Assembly (NCBI GenBank): GCA_964030475.1
Contig: CAXIPT010000001.1
Coordinates: 27,131,609 to 27,195,608 of the forward strand
Reading direction: 5' to 3'
DNA length: 64,000 nt
Source of the DNA: Tethya wilhelma
Lineage: Eukaryota > Porifera > Demospongiae > Tethyida > Tethyidae
A model generated the notes under the pieces. That model saw only the letters and a list, made by a program, of their open reading frames with translations. It ran no database searches and was not told where the DNA came from. This document shows positions 10,560 through 22,000 of the stretch, in pieces (positions within the stretch are counted from its first letter, which is position 1; the number at the start of each line of letters is the position of its first letter). Made by a program: the position numbers and the translations under genes.

Positions 10560-11600
10560 CTGAACATATTATATTTTATAGCTTGCTGAAGGGTCTCAAT
10601 TTTGTGCAGTCAAAGAGTGATCCCTGCATCTATGTGGCAACAGGTAGCAAGATGATTGTGGGTGTTTATGTAAATGATATCATCATTGCTGGTGATAGCA
10701 AGGAGAAGGTGGCAGCTTTCAAGAGGGCTCTGAGTGAAAGGTTCAACATAAAGGATCTTGGAAAGTTGCATTATTTTTTGGGAATCAAGATTGTTCAGGA
10801 TGAAGTTACGGGAGATGTGTGGATAGGTCAACCAGCCTATGTTGAGAGAGTATTGGAGAAGTTTGGGATGAGTTAGGCTAAGCCAGTGGCTACACCTATT
10901 GATGCAAGCACGAAGCTGGTGAAGGCAGAAATTGGAGAAGAAAAGGTTGAGCAGAGCATGTACCAATCAGCAGTTGGTAGCTTATTGTATTTGTCTACTG
11001 GAACAAGACCGGATATAACCTTTGCGGTGAGTAGTGTAGCGAAATTTTTATCAGATCCTACTAAACGTCACTGGATTGCTGTTAAGCGAATTCTGAGGTA
11101 CCTGAAAGGTACATTTGAGCTTGGTCTGCTGTATACTTGAGGTGATGAAGAAGTTTGTTTTGGATTTTCGGATTCAGACTAGGCTGGTGATCTCGACGAC
11201 AGAAAATCTACTTCTGGGTATGTCTTCAAGTTGAGTGGTAGTTAGCGAAGCAAGAATCAGACCTTGGAGGCATTGTCCACGGCTGAAGCTGAGTATATTG
11301 CACTCTCATCTGCTGTACAGGAAGCAGTCAGCTTACTACGGAACTGGATGGTGGAAACCAAACAATTAAGCGAGCTACTGTGATCTGTGAGGACAACCAG
11401 TCAGCCATCTCTCTGGCAAAGAACCCCCAATTCCACGGCAGAGCCAAGCATATAAATATCAGACACCACTTTGTTCGTGAGTGTGTAGCTGATGGAACTA
11501 TCGAGCTAAAGTATTGCTGTACAGAGGATATGGTGGCAGATATGCTAACGAAGGGACTGAGCCGAGACCATCTTAAAAAACTGAGAAAGATGGCAGGTGT
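10560..11600 (+). pseudogene. Ty1/Copia retrotransposon pol remnant (RT C-terminus and RNase H)
   Basis: Translates to the end of a Copia reverse transcriptase and its RNase H. Seen are SKSDPCIYV, the catalytic region VGVYVNDIIIAG (Asn in place of the first Asp of YVDD), LGKLHYFLGIKI, GSLLYLSTGTRPDITFAV, KRILRYLKGT, DDRKSTSGYVF, LSTAEAEYIAL, DNQSAISLAKNP and the terminal ADMLTKGL motif. At least four nonsense codons (about 10874, 11138, 11180, 11242) and a frameshift near 11350 break it. The element is 5'-truncated and no LTR was identified. It directly follows the DUF3987-type pseudogene. Confidence 0.88.
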
Positions 11601-11825
11601 AACTCTCTATTCCAGTCTATTTTACACAGAAGTGAGGAGTGTTGTAGATGTGTACACTTACTGGGCAAAATGTAGTATAGTTGGACTTTGGACTCTTATA
11701 CAGTAGTAATTAGTAATTTTTGTGGTTTAATTTTTAGGCTAGGCTTCTAGAATGTTCTAACTATGTGCTTTTGTGTGTTTTTTGTGCTCTTGTGTTGTGT
11801 TGATTTTTTGGCCTCTGGAGATATT

Positions 11826-12240
11826 CCTAGTACGGTAGTACTGGGTACATAGGAATGGCACGGATGGCAATACAAATATTCACACGAATAACTCTGCAAA
11901 AACTGAGCGCTTGGCCTTAAAAGGCTTCTTAAGCTATTACTCTTTCTAATGAGCCTAAAAACATGGCCTAAAACCATCGCTAAAGGACCAAACTAACAAA
12001 CCTCCAATTTTCTCCATCTTCTTCTTCTTCTTCTATGTTGGCAAGAGTTTTCTCAGAGACCGCTCGCTTTCAGAAGCTGATTCTTGAATGAATAAACTTG
12101 GTTTCTTTGTCTTCAATTGCTTTTGCTATCTGTTTTTTTGTGTCTCTCATTGAGTCGCTAGATACAAAGCGAAAAGCGCCTTCTCCATATGGCCATTAAT
12201 GACCCTTTCCACATTCAAGTGGGCGTTATTTGGAATCTAT
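11826..12240 (+). repeat. module R copy 4
   Basis: Head variant CCTAGTACGGTAGTACTGGG, a short (CTT)n tract and the usual tail GGGCGTTATTTGGAATC. It is followed by the standard linker (GTTCAGTACTTCAGTAGGGAAG) leading to hairpin H1. Confidence 0.75.
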
Positions 12241-12541
12241 TGCAAGCATGCAATGCTGTCTGGTATCTGCAGTTCTGTCCTATCCTCTCGTTCTCTGTGT
12301 TCAGTACTTCAGTAGGGAAGTTATCTTTAGCAAACAAGACACACGTGACATAAATCACATTTTCAGCTTGGGATTGAAGAGTTTCAGCTGTCTGCAAGGC
12401 ACTCAGGCAGCATGGGCAGTGATGTCTGTGACTCAGCCTCGGTGGTAGTGTACCTGTACTGAGAGCTGTTGGCAAGTTCTCTCAGGCTAAAGACTAAATT
12501 CCACTGATATTATACACAATTATTCGAAAAAAATAGAACAA

Positions 12542-12796
12542 ACAATTACAAAAAACATTAGAAATGTAGCGAAAACATAGGAATGGCCAAATTGTAAAAA
12601 AGTGAGCAAACAAGATAGGAATGGTTGTGAGATTGAGCAAGTTCATTCCTGTGTCTACAATGTCATTGAGCTCAGTAAGGATAGGTGACACAGTGAAATG
12701 AACTCGCTCAATCTCACAACCATTCCTATCTTGTTTGCTCACTTTATTATGATTTACCTTTGTTTTCGTAACATTTCTAATGTTTTTTGTACTTGT
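12542..12796. mobile_element. hairpin module H1, copy 2
   Basis: Same fold-back as at 6301-6569, with arms around GAGCAAACAAGATAGGAATG and its inverse. It lies immediately upstream of the 28S rRNA remnant. Confidence 0.8.
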
Positions 12797-12861
12797 ATTA
12801 TTTGAAGTATAAGTAAACAGTTCAAAGTTTTAGCAGTGTTTCAACACTTCTTTCCCCACTG

Positions 12862-14060
12862 ATTCTACCAAGCCCATTCTCTTGGCTGTGGTTTCCCTAG
12901 ATAGAACATAGTGACAGTGGGAATCCCTTTAATCCATTCATGCGTATCATTAATTAGATGACGAGGCATTTGACTACCTTAAGAGAGTCATAGTTACTCT
13001 TGCTGTTTACCCGCACTTGGTTGAATTTCTTCACTTTGACGTTCAGAGCACTGGGCAGAAATCACATTACGTCAACACCATTGACCAGCCATCGCAATGC
13101 TTTGTTTTAATTAATCAGTCGGATTCCCCTTGTCTGTTCCAGTTCTAAGTTGCCTGCCGAGAGGCACCCGAAGGCACCAAGCTGTCGACATCCACGGACA
13201 ATTGGTCCACAGTCCGGCTTCGGCCCCGAAGAGTTTCCGACAGCCCACTTCGCGACCGTCCGCTTTCGACCACAGCCTGACAGACCCAGCCCTTAAAGCC
13301 AATCCTTTTCCCAATGTTAGGGATCTATTTTGCTGTCTTCCCTTACCAACATTGTACTAGAGGCCCTCACCTTAGAGACCTGATGCGGTTATTGGTACGA
13401 CTGGGCGCGAGAATCAACCACTCCCTCAGATTTTCACAGGCCATCATGAGTGCACCGGACACCACCACAAGTGTGGTGCTTTACCGGACATTCAACCCTA
13501 TCTTCAGACAATCTGATTCCAGGGTGCCAGTCCATTAAGAAGAATAGAGAACTCTTCCCAGGGCTCCTGCTGATGTCTCCGAGTTTGCTTGCGTTGCCGG
13601 TAACAGCCAAAGGCCTATCTGCATCCCGGTTCAGGAATGTTAACCCGATTCCGTTTTGAGGAATGGCGCAGACACCGAAGCGATTGCGCCTTGTAGAAGG
13701 ACCTCTCCCTTCTATGTCCAACTGCTGTTCACATGGAACCCTTCTCCACTTCAGTGTTCAAAACTCTGGTTAGAATATTTGCTACTACCATTAAGATCTG
13801 CACCAGTAGCGGCTTCACCCAGGCTCGTGCCAAAGGCTGCACGGCCACCACTGCGCCCTCCTACACGTCAGGTCCAGCCACTCGACCTGACGGCCATGTA
13901 TGGGTACGACGCTTCAGCGCCATCCATTTTCAGGGCTAGTTGATTTGGCAGGTGAGTTGTTAACACTCCTTAGCGGATTCCGACTTCCATGGCCACCGCC
14001 CTGCTGTCTAGATCAACCAACACCTTTCATGGTATCTGGTGAGCATGATTCGAGCTTAGT
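12862..14060 (-). pseudogene. 28S rRNA fragment
   Basis: The plus strand is the reverse complement of the central part of animal 28S rRNA. Recognisable stretches include GATGACGAGGCATTTG, CTTAAGAGAGTCATAGTTAC, TTGGTTGAATTTCTTCAC, GCAATGCTTTGTTTTAATTA and ACCAACACCTTTCATGGTAT. About 1.2 kb is present, out of the more than 3 kb expected. Both 28S ends and 5.8S are missing and the sequence carries many substitutions, so this is a degraded rDNA copy. It has the same orientation as the 18S remnant at 15850-18764. Confidence 0.85.
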
Positions 14061-14419
14061 TATTGGCATGTGATACACTATGGTTACTTGGTAAAAATCA
14101 TCTGATAAGCCGATATCATTGCTTGATTGAGATACATAATGTTTAAGCCGATAGCTGATAATAAACAAAATCATCTGATAAGCCCATAGCTAATAATGTT
14201 TGTGTAGTTAAGACTGTAGTCTTCTGCATGTATAGGAGTCTCAATGTATCTTGCAATCTTGAGGAGTTCTTGGAATTATTCGGTAATAACAGATTTAGTC
14301 ACCAACTGTAATCACTATCTTATTTGCCAACTCACCATGTGTTTACTTCTGGTCCATGGTATACTCTCATCTTTGATCTCGTGAGGCTTCTGCTGAACTT
14401 TCTGCAATTAACATGGTAT

Positions 14420-15110
14420 CTATGCAACTTTGCATACAAGTTTGACCTGTCTTACCAGCAGCTTGACATAATTATGTCTTCTGATGATCCTCACAGTGCC
14501 ACAAATTGCCCCCGTTTGCATGTTCTTTATCAAGGTAATCACCTCATATGGTTCAAAGAGGTCCATTCTCTCCAGATGGGATTTGAGCTTCGATATTAGT
14601 CCTAGATCCCCAATCACTATCGGGAAGACTTTGACCCTATATTCCAATGAAAATTGGAGCTCTACGTCATATTTCATTACAACATATTCTGCTGCATCCA
14701 ATAGACTAGTCGAGCCTCTTTCTGCCAGCTTCATCTGCAGCTTCATGGCTCCTTGGACTTCCAAGTCTTTTGAGTTGAGTAGATACATTGTAGCCGACAA
14801 TGCCTCTCTTTCCCACATGTGTTCTAGGCCCAGTAACCCACATCCATCCTCTCTTTTAGGCAAGTAAAGGTGGTTAATTGAACTGTTGGCATGGTTGGTG
14901 TGCCTTGTTCTGGGTCATGATTCGCCTTGTTTTCTGGTCCATTCTTCTCATATTCCGCTTCGACCATTTAACGACTCCAAAGAAATATCTCATCACACCT
15001 GAAGCCCATGAGTTGCTAGCATTGACCATGTGTTTTGAGCTTAGCCCAGAGGACCATGTCCGTCTGACCCTATTGAAGTACTCAGTTCTGACCTTGTTCT
15101 TTGTACGTGT
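14420..15110 (-). pseudogene. LINE reverse-transcriptase C-terminal remnant
   Basis: The minus strand reads YFNRVRRTWSSGL, then KHMVNASNSWASGVMRYFFG, MDQKTRRIM, and HLYLPKREDGCGLLGLEHMW followed by about 130 residues. This order (joining segment, KTRK-like motif, then YLPRKEGGRGL-type motif) is typical of the region after the RT palm in several LINE clades. The pieces lie in different frames with stops between them. It sits between the 28S and 18S remnants, so it probably inserted into, or replaced, the internal-spacer region of the old rDNA copy. Confidence 0.65.
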
Positions 15111-15849
15111 AGGGCAATTCCTAGTTACTTGTATGTTTCACCATACTTTACCTCCTCAATTACGCTGCCTGTTGGCAAGGTCAGGTTTCCCTTTAGGGAA
15201 AGTTTCCCTGCTTCTAAGTGGGCCATTGAGCACTTCCTCAAGTCCCTTAATTGTCTCATACGTCTCATACGAGCTAATCATCACCACCACAAGAAGAGAC
15301 TGGGTTGGACGGTCGACTTCCATGGCCTCTTCTACCTCACTCACTTCAGCATCTCCAGACGCAATCTACTTCCTTCCTGACTCAGCTTAGTTTAGCCACT
15401 AGGGCTGCACTAGTTGAGGGAATTGTGGGGTGGTTCAGGTTCCAATACTCTTGCAGCCTTGCATGATACCCTCTTTGTGCAGGTTCTGCCTCTTCGGCCA
15501 GTTCCAGCAATGACTCAACCAGGGGCTGGGTCTATGTTATTTGGCATTTAAGGTAAAGCACTAGCACCAATTCCCGCTCAGCATCCTCCTGCATATTCTC
15601 CTGGTCCATGACCTTTTGTTTTCGGAGGTGGAGGAATGGAGAATTATCTTCCAATAACTCTATAGATTGAACGTATGCTTTTCAATATTTTCGCTCAATT
15701 GTGGCCCAGTACTGGATATGTATTAGTTTCCACTGTGGACCGGCACTTTTGGTCGAACTATTTGATGATAAATCTTTTTCTTGACACTTGAAAGTTTAGA
15801 CACTCACTTGAATAGCTCAATCCAAAACTGCTCTCAAGGTCGGACAACA
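15110..15849. other. unrecognised stretch between LINE and 18S remnants
   Basis: No 5.8S signature, no clear coding region and no repeat boundary. It could contain more decayed LINE sequence or diverged ITS. Confidence 0.3.
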
Positions 15850-16607
15850 TTCCCCGGCACAACTTTACTTCCTCTAAATGATCAAGTTTGATCGACTTTT
15901 CAATATCCACCGTGTCCATTGCTGGACTCGGTGGCACCAATCCGAAGATCTCACTAAACAATTCAATCGGTAGTAGCAACAGGCGGTGTGTATAAAGGGC
16001 AGGGACGTAATCAACGCAAACTGCTGACTTGCACTTACTCGTTGATGATAAATAATTTCAATAATCAATCTCCAGCACGACAAAGGTTCACAAGATTCCC
16101 CACATGTATTGGCATAGGACATGCTCGCTGACTTTGTCAGTGTAGCACGCATGCGGCCCAGAACATCTAATGGCATCACAGACCTGTTATTGCATCAAAC
16201 TTCCTCTGGTTTCGGAGCCAGTTGTCCCTCTAAGAAATCGGCCACCATTTGGGAATGGCGTGACTAGTTAGCAGGTAAAGGTCTCGTTCGTTAACGGAAT
16301 TAACCAGACAAATCACTCCACCAACTAAGAACGGCCATGCACCACCACCAATAGAATCAAGAAAGAGCTCTCAATCTGTCAGTCCTTACTATGTGTGGAC
16401 CTGGTGAGTTTCCCCGTGTTGAGTCAAAATAAGCCGCAGGCTCCACTCCTGGTAGTGCCCTTCCGTGAAGTTTCAGAGACTTTGATTTCTCATAAGGTGC
16501 TGATGGAGTCAAACATTAACATCCACTGATCCCTAGTCGGCATAGTTTATGGTTAGGACTACGACGGTATCAGATCGTCTTCGAACCCCTAACTTTCATT
16601 CTTGATT

Positions 16608-16658
<51 letters not shown>

Positions 16659-17039
16659 TGAGAATTTCACCTCTGACAATTAAATACAAATGCTCCAAAC
16701 TGTCCACTTCGATCCTAGAAACCAACAAAATAGGACTGAGGTCCTCTTCCATTGTTCCATGATAATGTATTCCAAAGAAAGCCTGCCTTGAACACTCTAA
16801 TTTTTTCAAAGAAAATGTCCTGAACTACCTGACCACTACAACAAAGAGCAGTCGGGGCTTTCGTAAGTAAGAGCAGCTGACCAGTACACGCCTTGTGGCA
16901 GACCAGCCAGGCTGCCCTGAAATCCAACTACGAGCTTTTTTACTGCAATTGGTGCTGGAATTACCATGCCTTCTGGCACCAGACTTGCCCTCCAATTGTT
17001 CCTTGTTAAGGGGTCTAGATGCCAGACTAGAATAGGCCA

Positions 17040-18337
17040 GTGTCATAGGATATTCACTCAGGGTAAAATCTCCTCCCCCGGAGGATCCGGTCTAAGGATA
17101 TTTCCTCCCCCCTGGAGATTTAGCCCTAAGACTAGGACTCCTCCCATAGGACTGGCGCTCCGTGTGCCTTTACTGCCTTGAACTTGATGATTGTGAAGAA
17201 AAAATGATAAATAGAATAGTATGTTGTAGTAATGCTAGGTCTAGGGTTAGGGCTAGGGCTAGGACTAGGGGTAGAGCTACCATTCCCCGATTCGTTCCTC
17301 AATCAGTCATGCATAGCGATAAAATAGAAAGTTATTATATTCGACTGTCCAGCCATATGTTTGTGTCTGACCATTGGTTCATAGTCGTATACAATCTGAC
17401 ATTCATCCATAGCCTTTTTAGTACCTCATGGTCATCAACAATAGTATAAACTCTTCTCAGGTTGGTTAAGGATTGCCAAGCGCTTCCAGCTCATTATAGT
17501 GCGCGCGGCGCCTGTTGCATGTATTTAGCTTGTAATGGTACAAGCAAAGCTACAATGAATATCATTAATAATTTGTAGATAAAGATCGTCAGTACTAAAC
17601 GCAGTATTAGGTGGGTGTGGCGCTAGAACTTAGCCTCATGGCGAGTTGAGAAAGAAACCTCTTGTGCATAACGGATTTTCCGGTACAGAAAGACACTAGC
17701 GCAGAGAGTCAAACAAAAGCTTAAAGTGATGCTAGAAGACTATACTAAAAGGTTCTCGCTGATTTTTCTGAAAATTCTAGACCAAAGCGCGATGATGAAC
17801 AGCAATGTTATGGTAAGTATAATAAATTCACTCTAAAATTCATTATTTCTTTCAGTAATTTAGCGCTGCTGTTGCATTGCAACAAAAACCAGCGAGGGAT
17901 GTTTAGTTCAGACCATTAGCTAACTAGCAAGCACTATGCCAAACCCTGAGCTAGGCTTCTTCTGTACCGGATTTTTAATTTTGCGTCTATGAATATCAAT
18001 CAGCTAACCGTAATTTTATTCATGATAATGGTTACCATGGCAACTAATTGTGAATCCCTATAAAGTACATAGATCAAAGAATCCTAAACTACTATTGAAA
18101 TAAGCTCTAAGTGAAGCACTGACTGTATATCAGTCATCTAATTCACAGCTTTTTCAATTGCTTGATTTTCCAGCTAAGGCCTGATTGTCCTTAACTGACT
18201 GAGTTGTTGTTTGGGGGGAGCTTGTATCCTAAGGGGGGAGATTCCATCCTAGGAAATTAACTCCGGGGGGAGAAAGTACCCTTAGGAGAAATCTTCCCCG
18301 GAGAAAATTTTCGGGGGGAGCTCTGGTCCTGTGACAC
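17040..18337. mobile_element. TIR element inserted in the 18S pseudogene
   Basis: The ends are inverted: GTGTCATAGGATATT at 17040 and the inverse of GTGTCACAGGACCAGAG at 18337. Both subterminal regions carry repeated C-rich/G-rich boxes (CTCCTCCCCC, and CTCCCCCC read inverted), roughly 120 bp on each side. It carries a second element of the CTCAGG family (17456-18203) and shows no transposase. The 18S sequence continues on both sides, which fixes the limits well. Confidence 0.75.
17456..18203. mobile_element. CTCAGG-family TIR element, complete copy
   Basis: A 748-bp unit starting CTCAGGTTGGTTAAGGA and ending in the inverse TCCTTAACTGACTGAG, flanked by TT on both sides. It is the uninterrupted version of the copy split between 3152-3438 and 8172-8636, and shares termini with MITE A at 1432. 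Non-coding. Confidence 0.7.
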
Positions 18338-18764
18338 CCGCATTGTTATTTATTGTCACTACCTCCCCGAGTCGGGATTGTGTAATTTGTGCACCTGCTG
18401 CCTTCCTTAGAAGTGGTAGCCGTTTCTCAGGCTCCATCCCTGGAATCGATCCCTAATTCTCCGTCACCCACTGTACCATCAAAAGTTGATATGGCAGAAA
18501 ATTGAATGAAGCACTGACAGCACGGCCATATGATTCGCGCTGGTTTTGGATCTAATAAATACATCCCTTCCAGAAGTCGGGACTTTGTGCATGTATTAGC
18601 TCTAGAATTGTCATGGATATCCAAGTGGTGAGGAACCATCAAATAAACTATAACTGAGTTAATGAGCCATTCAAAGTTTCACAGTATGGAAGCATTTATA
18701 CGTAGACATGCATGGCTTAGTCTTTGAGACAAGCATATGACTACTGGCAGGATCAACCAGGTAA

Positions 18765-19160
18765 CTAACTATCTGGGGGCTCGAGACACAGCTCAAGACC
18801 ACCAACCTCCGCACAACATGCAGAAGCCCACACTCTTTTCTGAGAGCAGTAGAACATACTACAAATTGCAAACCCTCACAGACAAACACCTACTGCGTAC
18901 AAAGGTGGAGACCAGAAGGCACACAGGTGCTACCCACAATGCAGTCGATTGAAACAAATCAACACAAGTGTAATACCTCAACAGAAAACAGTGCAACCCA
19001 GAAGAAAGCTCTGTTCGGGAAATAGGGCACTGGGGAAACCACACAAGTGCTCCACAAAGCCATACAAACTCACCCGACAAGCTGTCGAGGCAGCAGCCGG
19101 GCTGCACACATCCCAAGACGCTAGCTCACTTGCGCCCAAGCGGCACGCTTGTCAGAAGAT
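18765..19160 (-). other. possible 5' external transcribed spacer remnant
   Basis: Sequence directly upstream of the 18S start in rRNA orientation. It is less AT-rich than the surroundings and has no open frame that I trust. Position is the only argument for ETS. Confidence 0.3.
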
Positions 19161-19656
19161 CGTCTATAATCATCTCGGGTGTTTCAATTCAATACGTGTA
19201 CGGAAATCTAGTCACCCACGTAGAAAAATTGAACCCTGCCTAGCAATGTGGAATGCATTATCCTGGCAATGGAAGCGTTCACTATTCACGTGTATACTGT
19301 GAATACTGTTAAATACACGTGGCAAGAAGAGCGTTCTTTGACGAGTATTTTCGTGGTTGTCTGCTCGTTCTAATACCTTCCAAAGCAGAGTTACAGGGCC
19401 AAAGGTTACCATATGCGAAAAAAGAATATAGATATTTCGATGCTCATTGCCATGAAAGTGAACTTCTTCAGCCCTGGTAAGTCAAAGGTTATAAAAATAT
19501 ACACATTAAACTATCTATTTTGGTATGACTGAAGTCGGCACTTATTTTTTGTGGGACTAAAATGTGCTTTACAGAACAACTTTTTTTGGTAAAATTATCA
19601 ATGGTTGGGAAGGAGGGATGAAGCATGGATGGTGTGTAAGGGTGCCTTGAACTGTC

Positions 19657-19900
19657 TCATTGTTCTGGCATTGTATTCTTTCTCCTTTTCACAACTGGTG
19701 CAAGTGATCTGTGCTCAGGGTCAACTTGAAGGTGGTGCTCCTTGATGACTGCCATTAGTCGATCAACCTTGTTAGGCATGTTGAGGTATGATCTTTCTAT
19801 ATTATTGATAGAAGTGTGGATGCTTTCAGCACCTTGCTCGCCCATAAGCCCTAGCCCAACACCCCATTTTTCTATCCAGTCTGCTAGAGTAAGCGATCAA
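19657..19900 (-). pseudogene. C-terminal fragment of a transposon-like protein (same family as 40.3-42.0 kb, by recollection)
   Basis: The minus strand encodes WIEKWGVGLGLMGEQGAESI, then HTSINNIERSYLNMPNKVDR and a basic tail ending in a stop at 19657. The LMGEQGAESIH motif is one I recall from the C-termini of a large uncharacterised family repeated in sponge and cnidarian genomes, which also contains GGDKGGSSFKM and PGLHISLG motifs (see 40309-42035). No upstream exons were found here, so it is an orphan exon. The family link is from memory, not a search. Confidence 0.35.
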
Positions 19901-20164
19901 TGCTCAGACACCATTAATTATCGGACACTATTCTGACTTACCTGTGGGTGTTGCTGCTTCGAGACTGTTACTATTAGACTGCTCGTGAAAATCTACTCCA
20001 GGTTGTGCAAACATCCAGCCCCACCCCCTATCTGCAACGCTTTCTGGCATGATTAAAAGGTGTGTCTGAAATAATCAATAGTCGGCCCAAAAAATCACAT
20101 CACGGACGGCAGCTCAAAACAACCTAGAAACTTGTGGTAGAGCTACCCAATCTGGAGATCAGAA

Positions 20165-20640
20165 TGGCACTAAAAGGCTTCTTAAGCTACTATTTAGCTC
20201 TTTCTCTTTCTAATGAGCCCAAAAACATGGCCTAAAACCATCGCTAAAGTAACAAACACAAACATGCCAAACCTCCAATTTTCTCCATCTTCGATCTTCT
20301 TCTTCTTCTTCTTCTTCTTCTTCTATCTTGGCTGAACTTTTCTCAGGGACTATTTACTTTCAGAAGCTGATTCTTGAACAAATGAAGTTAGTTTCTTTCG
20401 GGACAGTCGCTTTTGCCATCTGTTTTTAGCGCCTCTCATTAAGTAGCTAGATACAAGGCGAAAAGCGCCTCCTCCATAAGGCCGCCATTAATTTCTACAC
20501 TAATGCATAGCTTCTAGAACATTCGAATTGACAACCCTTTCCACACACAAAAGTGTGCGTTATTTGGAATTAAATGCACTGCCTGGAACTGTTTTGTGAT
20601 ACCTGGTTGCTCTTCTTAAGAGATTAATCAGGACTTTGAT
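20165..20640 (+). repeat. module R copy 5 (headless)
   Basis: Begins in the GGCACTAAAAGGCTTCTTAA part of the module and lacks the palindrome. It has a (CTT)n tract and the GTGTGCGTTATTTGGAATT tail, then the linker ATAACATATAGAAAGGCAAG that connects R to H2. Confidence 0.75.
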
Positions 20641-20835
20641 TATCATAACATATAGAAAGGCAAGTAAACCTTATGATACAGCTCCTGCCTCCAAATGACT
20701 GAGATGTGTGTTTCACTTCAGTATCAAGCACAACTTACCAGTTCAGCAACCCGCCGCTGGCTCAGTGAGTCTGGCTTACCAGACTACTAACTACACACAC
20801 CAACAATTTGTAGAATTATGGAAAAATGAGAACAA

Positions 20836-21010
20836 ACAAGTAAAAAAAACATTAAAAATGTAATGAGACACAGGAATGGCTAAATCGTAAAAAGATCGCA
20901 AACAAGATGGAATGGCTGTTAGAGTGTGTAAGGAATTCTTGCTGTGGGCAAAATGAGAGACTCAATAAGGAGATTGTTAAATGCAGCCCATACAGGAAGA
21001 ATTCTGCACA
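20836..21010. mobile_element. hairpin module H2, left arm, cut by N
   Basis: Starts ACAAGTAAAAAAAACATT and proceeds through the loop to GAATTCTGCACA, where the single N at 21011 stops it. Complete copies continue ACACTCTAACAGCCATTCC, but the sequence after the N is unrelated. The contig therefore breaks at the start of the right arm. Confidence 0.75.
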
Positions 21011-21339
21011 NACACCATCCAAACTTTTCATCGTGCATATGTCTCACAACTTGAACAATGGCCCAAATTGTTCAAATGAGAATCTGATAATTACAAATTT
21101 AATGTCATGACTTTTGATGGCAGTAGGCTGAGGTCCCTCCTACTGCTACTGAGAGGAGCTGGGTCAAAGTGATTTGATACTAATTCCCTCTGTACATCAT
21201 CCAATGGTTGCTTTCATATAGGTACATCAACGTATTCTGCCACAGAATGCACATCTAGCTTGATTTTTACCTACAGACCTATAAGTAATAAATATTATGT
21301 CCGTTAGAGTGGATTAGCACTGACTGTAAATTCTATAAC

Positions 21340-22000
21340 AAAAATTTTTTCAACATGTAATGCTAAGTACGTCATGTACCAACAGAACTGATTTAATTTT
21401 GCCCTGCTGCTGGTTTGAAACCTTCCTTTCTGGGGTAACTTAAACTCCACTATCATATTGGAGCTGGGATGCTGCTTCCTCAATTGTCTCTTGTAGGGTT
21501 TCTGGTTCATGATCCAGTAATCCAGTTAGTATCTAGTAGTAGACATGGTGACAGTAATACCAGCGTGAAACTTGCATGCAAATTTTAATTCAGTCCTGTA
21601 TACATGATCTACTAGGCTTACCCTCTCTCTCTCTTCATAAGCAGCTCTGAGTCTGCCATTATTTGGCTTTGAACCATCATGGATATAGGTGGCCTGCTTG
21701 ATGATCTCTTTCGATAACTGAAGTCAGTACTACAGGCTGAGCCTTTTCAAAACTTGGTCCTGCACTAGATACTTGGTGGACCTCTGGAATATAGTTGGAA
21801 TGGCGTTATGTCTTCTTCTCTTCTGCATGCCCCTCAGAACTGATCAGTCATGTCATGCAGGCTCAACTGAAACTGGTAACCTCAAAATGGTCTCAGGCTG
21901 GACCTGACCAATTTTCTGTATTTTTTTCGCCCATTTGCAATGTATAACAGGATCTTTGGGAACTTAATAAGACTGACATCTTCATAATATGTTAGAACAT
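21340..22000 (-). pseudogene. THAP-domain protein remnant
   Basis: On the minus strand near 21990-21780 there is a Phe-Pro-Lys-Asp-Pro segment, then CKWAKKIQKIG, and later MQKRRRHNAIPTIFQRS. FPKDP, a conserved Trp and a terminal AIPTIF (usually AVPTIF) are hallmarks of the THAP zinc-binding DNA-binding domain. A one-base shift near 21945 and two stops near 21860 break the frame. Downstream pieces (LSKEIIKQATYIHDG near 21700, QLRKQHPSSNMIVEFKLPQK near 21440) may be further exons. THAP domains occur in P-element/Kolobok-type transposases and in host proteins; which of these this was cannot be decided. Confidence 0.4.

Larger units (their letters stand above)
15850..18764 (-). pseudogene. 18S rRNA pseudogene split by a TIR element
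   Basis: The 18S start is clear at 18764-18741 (reverse complement of TACCTGGTTGATCCTGCCAG). It proceeds to about 18338, is interrupted by element 17040-18337, and resumes with CTGGCACCAGACTTGCCCTC near 16980. Further landmarks are CATCCTTGGCAAATGCTTTC near 16620, the TGACTCAACACGG region near 16420, GTTAACGGAATTAACCAGAC near 16300, GGCATCACAGACCTGTTATT near 16180, and CAATCGGTAGTAGC then GGCGGTGTGTA near 15975. The 3' end is recognisable to about 15855 (ACTTCCTCTAAATGATCAAG). Many substitutions and small indels plus the insertion make this a dead rDNA copy, not an active unit. Confidence 0.9.

Noticed and set aside
13111..13943. Several open frames of 70-95 codons on both strands
   Set aside because: They lie on the 28S rRNA remnant; coding reading is accidental.
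18427..19302. Open frames over and beside the 18S 5' end
   Set aside because: Shadows of rRNA and its upstream spacer.
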